Assembly (NCBI GenBank): GCA_031283905.1
Contig: JAITAW010000008.1
Span: 1 to 9,296 of the forward strand
Direction of reading: 5' to 3'
DNA from: Treponema sp.
GTDB lineage: Bacteria; Spirochaetota; Spirochaetia; Treponematales; Breznakiellaceae
Length of the DNA stretch: 9,296 nucleotides
Both the position numbers and the translations under genes were made by a program. This document shows positions 1-5,558 of this stretch, one piece after another. The notes under the pieces are model-generated. The model searched no databases. It was not told the origin of the DNA and saw nothing but the letters and a program-made list of their open reading frames with translations. Every line of letters starts with the position of its first letter. Position 1 is the first letter of the stretch.

Positions 1-47
1 CCAGTACTAAATAAAGCGCATTTTTTTCTTTTTTCATCAACACAGAC

Positions 48-266
48 ATGCCGTCTAAAAACGGCAAGCGCATATTCGCCGCTCCTTTCCGCGTCCCTGA
101 GGGCGTTATGCGGCGCGGCGAAACCGCTTTGTACGGGCTGCGGCTTCCAAACGAGTTTGAAAACAACGCGGTTGATTCCTTTGAGGCTATGGCTCCGGGC
201 ATAGACGCAAAAATGGCGCTTGGACACGGTCTTGAGGTAAAGATCGCGGCGGGGTACCGATCCTAA
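48..266 (+). CDS. Short hypothetical protein, possibly a truncated HU-like paralogue
   Basis: This is a 72-residue ORF from ATG to TAA that I do not recognise. The N-terminus is basic (KNGKR), there is no signal peptide or membrane segment, and the last third reads GHGLEVKIAAGYRS. That end weakly resembles AGLELMHYLAADGYRI in the HU-like protein encoded at 783-1568, so this could be the N-terminal part of a related DNA-binding protein cut off by a stop. The resemblance is by eye over about 15 residues and is only suggestive. No Shine-Dalgarno sequence lies before the ATG; a run of T residues (21-35) precedes it. The frame is open upstream only to a stop at 12-14, so the gene does not continue from outside the window in this frame. 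It may be a small real gene, a remnant, or a chance ORF. Confidence 0.3.
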   Translation: MPSKNGKRIFAAPFRVPEGVMRRGETALYGLRLPNEFENNAVDSFEAMAPGIDAKMALGHGLEVKIAAGYRS

Positions 267-317
267 AATAGCTCAGGTGGTATTTTATAAAAGTCTAATA
301 CCCGACAGCAGAAAACG

Positions 318-372
318 TATTGTCCCCCATTAACGCTACGCCCTACGGACGCGCTGTTAATGGGGGACAATA
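318..372. repeat. Perfect 17-bp inverted repeat (large hairpin)
   Basis: The arm at 318-334, which contains TGTCCCCCATTAAC, is an exact reverse complement of 356-372. The 21-base spacer (335-355) is rich in CG steps. No T-run follows the 3' arm, so it does not look like a standard intrinsic terminator. The perfect arms and intergenic position suit a dispersed extragenic palindrome, a small non-autonomous element, or a structured RNA. Which of these it is cannot be told from one copy. Confidence 0.6.
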
Positions 373-408
373 ATACCGCGGCTGACGCCGAATTTAAAAA
401 TGTATTTT

Positions 409-441
409 ATGACAGCCGCCTTCCTCCTTGGCGGCTGTCAT
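409..441 (+). terminator. Candidate intrinsic terminator hairpin
   Basis: A perfect 12-bp stem (ATGACAGCCGCC at 409-420 with its complement at 430-441) closes a 9-base loop. It is followed by TGTTTATGG, a modest T-rich stretch, and preceded by an A/T-rich stretch (391-408), as many terminators are. It would end plus-strand transcription coming through 48-372. The T tract is weak, so it could instead be a structured element. The loop, TTCCTCCTT, contains the anti-Shine-Dalgarno heptamer. Confidence 0.5.
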
Positions 442-782
442 TGTTTATGGGGCAACGTAATACACCGCGCATCCTTCTATGATTTTGTCAGATTGTTATC
501 CCTATAACCGCGCATGACGCCGCCCGCCCCGGCCTTCAAGTTCCGCTCAAAGGCCTTTATCCTGTTCAGGCGCGCCGTTCCGGATCGCCGGTACAGAGGC
601 GGGTTGCCAGCCGCTCCCGCCGATGGCAGCGGATTATACCCATTACACCGGTATTTGTACGCAAACCCTCTTAATCTGTACGGCTGAGGACGCCGTACCC
701 TCAGCGCAATGCGTGTAATCAGCTGGCACTTTTATTTGCAGTGGGGTTTAAGACCGCGCCTCAGGGCTGGCATTTTCGTTGA
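442..782. other. Intergenic stretch with no supportable gene
   Basis: I see no RNA gene, convincing CDS or promoter here. The sequence is GC-rich and several frames stay open for 50 to 85 codons on both strands, as expected by chance at this composition. The longest is a minus-strand frame from about 731 to the stop at 477-479. It lacks an early start codon and a ribosome-binding site. The stretch may be decayed coding DNA belonging to the 5' side of the HU-like gene that follows. Confidence 0.5.
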
Positions 783-1568
783 TTGTTTGCGCCGGAGCAG
801 GACGGTCTTGACAGAGAAAGCCCTTCGGTCTACTACTTTTCATACTTATTCACGCTGGCGTTTCTGCCGGACGCGAAGAAACCGTATAACCTTAAGGCCG
901 TGCACCAGCCCGATCTGGACATACACGGCATCGCAAGCAAGGCGGAGGTATATAACATTGCCACCTCGCCCAAGGTGATCGAGGAGGGCCTGACCGCGGG
1001 CCTTGAGCTAATGCACTACCTTGCCGCGGACGGCTACCGGATCAAGACCCCGCTCTTTAACCTGCGCATCCGCATTCCCGGCGAGTACGATGGCGGCGAA
1101 ACGCGCCTGCCCGACGGCGTGTTCCCCGAAGCGCGCCTGCAGGTGAGCGCCGCGTTCCGCGCATACCTGCGGGACAAGGTGGGTCTTGAGTTTGACGGCA
1201 TAGAGACCGCCGAGGGCTTTATCGCGCAGGCTGTGGATAACGCCACGGGCCTCATTGACGAGTCCGCGACTATCGGCAACCGGCTCACGATCCACGGTTC
1301 CGGCCTCAAGCTGGAGAGCGATGATCTTTACAAGAACGATGCGGGCATCTACTTTATTGACGGACAGGGCGGCAAGGTGAAGGCTGACATCATCGCCGTG
1401 AACGAGCCGCGCACCTTGAAAGCGGTGGTTCCCGCGGGTCTGACAGCCGGCGCGGACTACCGCCTGCTTACCGTTACCCAAAGTTCGGCGCGGAATAGCG
1501 GCGCGCTATTAAAAAACCTTAGAGAGATTCATTCCGAATTCAAGCTGACCGCCCAGGCAGCTTCATGA
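783..1568 (+). CDS. HU-like DNA-binding / DUF4469-type protein, start uncertain
   Basis: The protein resembles the HU-like DNA-binding proteins with a C-terminal DUF4469/Ig-like domain found in Bacteroidetes and treponemes. Such proteins are presumed nucleoid-associated; their cellular role is not established. As read from TTG at 783 (261 residues), residues about 30-105 are the HU-like half (KAEVYNI, GLELMHYLAADGYRIKTPLFNL). A helical segment (AAFRAYLRDKVGL) and the linker FIAQAVDNATGLIDESATIG follow, then a beta-rich domain with GIYFIDGQGGK and VVPAGLTAGADYRLLTV. No signal peptide is seen. The start is doubtful: there is no ATG before the core of the HU-like domain, no clear Shine-Dalgarno sequence, and the first 15 or so residues do not look like family sequence. 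The gene may be truncated or frameshifted at its 5' end. It is richer in G+C than the gyrA operon. Its stop is 17 bases from the stop of an inverted, related remnant. Confidence 0.65.
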   Translation: MFAPEQDGLDRESPSVYYFSYLFTLAFLPDAKKPYNLKAVHQPDLDIHGIASKAEVYNIATSPKVIEEGLTAGLELMHYLAADGYRIKTPLFNLRIRIPGEYDGGETRLPDGVFPEARLQVSAAFRAYLRDKVGLEFDGIETAEGFIAQAVDNATGLIDESATIGNRLTIHGSGLKLESDDLYKNDAGIYFIDGQGGKVKADIIAVNEPRTLKAVVPAGLTAGADYRLLTVTQSSARNSGALLKNLREIHSEFKLTAQAAS

Positions 1569-1585
1569 CTATGAACAGGCTTCGT

Positions 1586-1762
1586 TCACCTTGTCTTGTG
1601 TCCGGCTACGCCGAACAGTCCGCCCGGCGTGAGCGCCTCGTTCACCGCCTCCGTGCTTACGTCCGCAAACTCGTCTATGTAGCCTGAGACGCCGGCCTCG
1701 CCCTCTACGCCAAGGTGTTTCGCAAGCTCGCGCAAGGGGGCGTGGGCGCGGAATATGAAGTT
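1586..1762 (-). pseudogene. Inverted remnant of a second HU-like/DUF4469-type gene
   Basis: On the minus strand a 58-residue open frame bounded by stops (TAA at 1765-1763, TGA at 1588-1586) reads FRAHAPLRELAKHLGVEG, then SGYIDEFADVS and VNEALTPGGLFGVAGHKTR. The pattern is the junction between the HU-like half and the DUF4469/Ig-like half: a helix with LREL, a linker ending in V-N-x-x-L-T-P-G-G, then a G-x-K strand. It aligns by eye with AAFRAYLRDKVGL, GFIAQAVDNATG and NRLTIHGSGLK of the protein encoded at 783-1568. No start codon, N-terminal half or remaining C-terminal domain is present, so this is a gene fragment. A similar string (KVNEA) recurs in a shifted frame just past the stop, which suggests local rearrangement. 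Family assignment is from memory of the linker motif. Confidence 0.5.
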
Positions 1763-1815
1763 TTACAGCCGGATGGGAAAGCCCGAATGGAAACTCCCGT
1801 ATTGCGCGCTTCCGC

Positions 1816-1869
1816 TCGCAGGGATAAAAAAACGCGGGTCGCAAGGATAAAAAATGTCGCAAGATAAAA
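1816..1869. repeat. Three imperfect direct repeats upstream of the gyrA promoter
   Basis: The copies are TCGCAGGGATAAAAAA (1816-1831), TCGCAAGGATAAAAAA (1839-1854) and a shortened TCGCAAGATAAAA (1857-1869). Copies start 23 and 18 bases apart, and the last ends 18 bases before the -35 box. The position suits protein-binding sites, UP-element-like A tracts, or intrinsic curvature, but no known operator is recognised. Confidence 0.55.
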
Positions 1870-1887
1870 CGCTTCTCTAGCGCTCCT

Positions 1888-1916
1888 TTGACAAAACTCG
1901 TTTTTTGTACTATACT
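1888..1916 (+). promoter_or_regulatory. Sigma-70 promoter of the gyrA operon
   Basis: The -35 box TTGACA (1888-1893) is a perfect consensus match. It is separated by exactly 17 bases from the -10 box TATACT (1911-1916), one mismatch from TATAAT. Transcription would start near 1922-1925, giving a leader of about 65 bases before the gyrA GTG. No other strong promoter is visible between the genes downstream, so this one probably drives the whole four-gene unit. Confidence 0.85.
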
Positions 1917-1931
1917 AAAAAAATGTAAAAT

Positions 1932-1963
1932 GACCGGTTTCAAAACACGAGGCGAAGCCGGTT
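1932..1963 (+). promoter_or_regulatory. Leader hairpin in the gyrA 5' untranslated region
   Basis: GACCGGTTTC (1932-1941) can pair with GAAGCCGGTT (1954-1963) to give a stem of about 10 bp with two G-U pairs and a 12-base loop. It lies between the predicted transcription start and the ribosome-binding site. No T run follows, so it is not a terminator. It could stabilise the mRNA or act in control, but no known riboswitch class is recognised. Confidence 0.4.
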
Positions 1964-1976
1964 CAATCTCTAAAAC

Positions 1977-1983
1977 AAGGAAA
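1977..1983 (+). promoter_or_regulatory. Ribosome-binding site that fixes the gyrA GTG start
   Basis: AAGGAAA at 1977-1983 places AAGGA six bases before the GTG at 1988. No ATG occurs in this frame until codon 46, which is already inside the conserved NYAMSVIV region, so the GTG is the only sensible start. Confidence 0.75.
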
Positions 1984-1987
1984 CACT

Positions 1988-4480
1988 GTGACAGATATAG
2001 AACCCGCATACGGCGCGTCCGATGGCGCAACCGGCAACGCGAATACGGCGAGAGAAAACAAGGGAAAAATTATTCCGGTTGCGATAGAAGATGAAGTTAA
2101 AACCGCGTATTTGAATTACGCCATGTCTGTTATTGTGGCGCGGGCGCTTCCGGATGTGAGGGACGGCTTAAAGCCCGTGCACCGCAGACTCCTCTATTCC
2201 ATGGATGAGCTTGGATTGCGTCCCAACGCCGCAACCAAAAAGAGCGCGCGCATCACCGGCGATGCTATGGGTAAGTACCACCCGCACGGGGATATGTCCC
2301 TGTACGATGCGCTTGCGCGTATGGCGCAGGATTTTTCTCTCCGGTACCCGCTGGTGCAGGGGCAGGGAAACTTCGGCTCAATCGACGGAGATCCGCCGGC
2401 CGCGTCCCGCTACACCGAGGCGAAGCTATCCCGTTTGGGTGATGAAATGCTCCTTGATTTGGGCAAGGAAACCGTGGATTTTGCGCCCAACTACGATGAA
2501 TCGTTGAAAGAACCGATGGTGCTGCCCGCCGCCGTGCCGAACCTTCTGATAAACGGCTCTAGCGGCATCGCGGTAGGCATGGCGACGAACATGGCGCCTC
2601 ACAACCTCCGCGAAGTGTGCGATGCGGTCTGCGCGTACATTGACAATAGCGATATTTCAATAGACGGGCTGATGAGCTTCGTCACCGGACCCGATTTTCC
2701 CACGGGCGGTATTATTTTCGGGCGCGGGGGCATACGGGAGGCGTACAAAACCGGCAAGGGCAAAATGCTGGTTCGCGGCAAGTTCGCCATTGAAATGAGC
2801 AAGAGCGGCAAAGAAAGCATTATCTTTAATGAGATTCCCTATGGGGTGAACAAGACCGCGCTCATGGAACGCATTGGATCCCTGATGCGGGAAAAGGAAA
2901 TCGATGGCATAGCCAATGCCAATGATGAATCCGACCGCGACGGTATGCGCATTGTCATTGATCTCAAAAAAGACGCTATGATGAAGATCGTGCTGAACCA
3001 GCTTTTCTCGAAAACGGCGCTGCAATCCACCTTCGGCATCATAAATCTGGCGCTTGTGAACGGCAAGCCCCAAACGCTGACGCTTAAAGAGCTTATCGCG
3101 TACTTTGTAGATCACCGTGTGGACGTGGTTACCCGCCGGACCCAATATGATCTCCGCAAAGCCGAGGAGCGGGCGCACATTCTGGAAGGCCTGGTCATTG
3201 CGTTGACGAACATAGACGAGGTTGTAACCATCATCAGGGCGTCGCGGGATATAAGCGCCGCCAGAAACGCCCTTGAAACCTCGTTCAACTTATCCGAAGC
3301 CCAGAGCCACGCAATCGTGGAGATGCGGCTCGGAAGGCTCACCGGTCTTGAAATCGAGAAACTACAAGCCGAGTTGTCCGAAGTGAAGGCGCAGATTGTG
3401 TATTTCAAGTCCCTGTTGGCTGACAAACAGAAGTTGTTTTCCGTTATAAAAGACGAGACGCGCGGCATTGCCGAGCGGTTTGGGGACGTGCGGCGTACGG
3501 AGATCGTTGAAGACGAGATTGAGAGCATCGACATTGAAGACCTCATCAGAAAAGAAGACATGATGGTGATCATCTCAAATCTGGGGTATATCAAGCGGGT
3601 GCCGGTGTCCGCGTACCGCAATCAGGGACGCGGCGGCAAGGGTATGATCAGCGCCAAACTCGCGGAAGACGACTTTGTAAAACAGATTTTTGTCGCCTCG
3701 ACCCACGAATATGTCATGTTCATCACCAACGATGGCAAGGCGTACTGTCTCAAGGTGCATGAGTTGCCTGAAGGCTCTCGCATCTCGAAAGGCGCTCACA
3801 TCAAGAGCCTTTTGATGGTGTCTCCCAATGAAGACGTTACCGCGACCGTTTCGCTCAAGGAGTTTTCCAAAGATCAGTTCCTTTTTATGGGAACAGCGCG
3901 CGGCGTTGTCAAGAAGGTGAGAACGAGCGAATTTTTCAACGCCAGAACCAAGGGCATCCGCGCCATCAACCTTGACGAGAATGATAAACTCGTAAGCGCC
4001 CTGCTCACCGGCGGTTCCGATGAAGTGGTGCTGATCTCCCGCAAAGGGCAGGCGCTCCGTACCAACGAGCAACAGGTGCGGGCGATGGGGCGGGCGTCGC
4101 GGGGCGTTATTGGCGTGAAACTTGACGATGATGACGAGCTTACCGGCGTGCTCAAGGTGGATGAGCGTGAAACCATGCTACTTCTTTCCGAATACGGGTA
4201 CGGAAAGCGCATCGAATTCGGTGAATTTTCACCGCACGGACGAGGAACCGGCGGACAGAAGATATACACGGTCGCCGAAAAAACCGGAGATCTCATAGGT
4301 TGCGTAAACGTGCTTGAAAACGATGAGATCATGTGCATCACAACCCAGGGCAAGTCTATCAAGATCACGGTCGATTCCGTTCGGGTTATGGGCAGAACCG
4401 CGCAGGGGGTGCGTATACTTAACATTGAAAAGCCTGACTTTGTGGTGGGCGTTGGCAGGATCGCGCAGGAGAATGAATAG
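1988..4480 (+). CDS. gyrA: DNA gyrase subunit A
   Basis: Subunit A of the A2B2 gyrase, which introduces negative supercoils into DNA in an ATP-dependent reaction. Its 830 residues are normal for the family. The breakage-reunion part starts near residue 30 (NYAMSVIVARALPDVRDGLK) and holds KYHPHGD, then RYTE with catalytic Tyr142 preceded by Arg141, and NGSSGIAVGMATN. The C-terminal beta-pinwheel carries a GyrA box, QGRGGKG (546-552; more commonly QRRGGKG), which argues for gyrase rather than ParC. The start is a GTG with a good ribosome-binding site and gives about 25 residues ahead of the conserved core. In the quinolone-resistance region the residue aligned with E. coli Ser83 is Met103, while Asp107 matches Asp87. 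The residue before Arg141 is Ser, where E. coli has Met. The gene is first in a tight operon and no gyrB is adjacent. Confidence 0.98.
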   Translation: MTDIEPAYGASDGATGNANTARENKGKIIPVAIEDEVKTAYLNYAMSVIVARALPDVRDGLKPVHRRLLYSMDELGLRPNAATKKSARITGDAMGKYHPHGDMSLYDALARMAQDFSLRYPLVQGQGNFGSIDGDPPAASRYTEAKLSRLGDEMLLDLGKETVDFAPNYDESLKEPMVLPAAVPNLLINGSSGIAVGMATNMAPHNLREVCDAVCAYIDNSDISIDGLMSFVTGPDFPTGGIIFGRGGIREAYKTGKGKMLVRGKFAIEMSKSGKESIIFNEIPYGVNKTALMERIGSLMREKEIDGIANANDESDRDGMRIVIDLKKDAMMKIVLNQLFSKTALQSTFGIINLALVNGKPQTLTLKELIAYFVDHRVDVVTRRTQYDLRKAEERAHILEGLVIALTNIDEVVTIIRASRDISAARNALETSFNLSEAQSHAIVEMRLGRLTGLEIEKLQAELSEVKAQIVYFKSLLADKQKLFSVIKDETRGIAERFGDVRRTEIVEDEIESIDIEDLIRKEDMMVIISNLGYIKRVPVSAYRNQGRGGKGMISAKLAEDDFVKQIFVASTHEYVMFITNDGKAYCLKVHELPEGSRISKGAHIKSLLMVSPNEDVTATVSLKEFSKDQFLFMGTARGVVKKVRTSEFFNARTKGIRAINLDENDKLVSALLTGGSDEVVLISRKGQALRTNEQQVRAMGRASRGVIGVKLDDDDELTGVLKVDERETMLLLSEYGYGKRIEFGEFSPHGRGTGGQKIYTVAEKTGDLIGCVNVLENDEIMCITTQGKSIKITVDSVRVMGRTAQGVRILNIEKPDFVVGVGRIAQENE

Positions 4481-5554
4481 ATGTACGCAAGGGTAATGCA
4501 AGAATCCGTCCCTACTCCTATTGAGAAAGGGATGCCGATTGCCGGAACCTGGAAACATTCTTTTGAATATGTCAACCTTCTCGATATTTACAAGCCGTTT
4601 TCAAAATTTTTGCCCAAAGCCGTGAAAGACTCCCGCATCAAAGAATGGCAGAGTTTTCTGGTGCAGGATGAACGCTTCCTGCTTGAAGCGACATTGAGCA
4701 ATGTAAAGTTTTACCGGTGGGCGCAGGTTTTTCTCTACGACAAGGAGAGTAGACAGAAACTCTGGTTCCGCAAAATCCTGCCGTTTTCAGGGTGGCGGAT
4801 GCCTGTTATGCTTTCCAACGCTTCCATTGACAGCCGTTCGTATGGTATATTTTTCCGCATCCACGATTGGCTTGAAGCGAACATGATAAAAGTCGATCTT
4901 GATATTGAACCAACTTCTGTACGCCCTTCGTTTACCGCCCATTTGGAATTTGAGATTGACGAGACGAACCTTGAACCGATGGCGGTGAGTTTGCTGTTTT
5001 CGGAAGCGCGGTCTATGTATTCTTACAAAGCGTTGTCGCCGGTGCGGGGCGACATGGTTTTCGGCGGGCAGCATCTATCGTTTGGCGGCGCGAAAACCGC
5101 GGGGCTTTTTTGCGATTACAAGGGTTATTATCCCTACCGGATGAATTCAACATGGTGTAATGCCTTTGGATTCCTCGCGGCGGAAGAGCAAACCGATCAA
5201 AAAAAGAGCCGTTGCTACGGGTTCAGCATAGCGGAGAATCAGGCGAAGGAAACTTTCAAAAACAACGAGAACGCGCTGTGGGTTGAAGGCAAGCTGACGC
5301 CCCTGCCGCCCGTACGCATCACTCAGCCAAACGGGATTCAATCGGACTGGATTATTCAGGACATGGAGGGCATGATAGACCTTGTGTTTACTCCAAAAGA
5401 ACCGGTTTGCAATGAGATGAATTTATTTATAACAAATGTGGAGTATAATATACCGTTAGGATATTATAATGGCATGGTGGTTACTTCAGAGAAAGAACAA
5501 ATACACGTTCATAATCTCTGCGGTTTGGGGCAAAAATTATATATGAGGGTGTAG
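4481..5554 (+). CDS. DUF2804 family protein
   Basis: A 357-residue protein that matches the DUF2804 pattern. This is a family of unknown biochemical role with a lipocalin/carotenoid-synthase-like beta-rich fold; I know of no proven enzyme activity. Visible features are an N-terminal G-T-W-K (22-25), an early stretch resembling W-x-x-F-L-V-Q-D (EWQSFLVQDERFLLEATLSN), a central GYYPYR (215-220) followed by W225 and N/G-rich sequence, and a later ALWVEGKL strand. These are the usual landmarks. No signal peptide or membrane helix is seen, so it is probably cytoplasmic. The ATG follows the gyrA TAG directly, and AGGAGA (4467-4472) inside the end of gyrA gives an 8-base spacing, so translation is probably coupled. 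Later ATGs at 4496 and 4532 lack better ribosome-binding sites. Confidence 0.8.
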   Translation: MYARVMQESVPTPIEKGMPIAGTWKHSFEYVNLLDIYKPFSKFLPKAVKDSRIKEWQSFLVQDERFLLEATLSNVKFYRWAQVFLYDKESRQKLWFRKILPFSGWRMPVMLSNASIDSRSYGIFFRIHDWLEANMIKVDLDIEPTSVRPSFTAHLEFEIDETNLEPMAVSLLFSEARSMYSYKALSPVRGDMVFGGQHLSFGGAKTAGLFCDYKGYYPYRMNSTWCNAFGFLAAEEQTDQKKSRCYGFSIAENQAKETFKNNENALWVEGKLTPLPPVRITQPNGIQSDWIIQDMEGMIDLVFTPKEPVCNEMNLFITNVEYNIPLGYYNGMVVTSEKEQIHVHNLCGLGQKLYMRV

Positions 5555-5558
5555 CAAT

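Noticed and set aside
279..302. 6-bp inverted repeat GGTATT / AATACC
   Set aside because: The stem is too short with a 12-base loop, so it is within chance.
540..690. RHS-like reading (RYLYANPLNLYG) in a plus-strand frame
   Set aside because: Only a few residues resemble an RHS core end, no YD repeats are present, and the opposite frame is equally open.
477..731. Minus-strand open frame of 84 codons, ending in RGYRDNNLTKS
   Set aside because: It has no start codon in its first three quarters, no ribosome-binding site and no recognisable motif. Open frames of this length occur by chance in GC-rich DNA.
1569..2030. Minus-strand 153-codon ORF across the gyrA upstream region
   Set aside because: It runs through the gyrA promoter and start, its translation is arginine-rich and low in structure, and the plausible protein signal on this strand (1586-1762) is in another frame.
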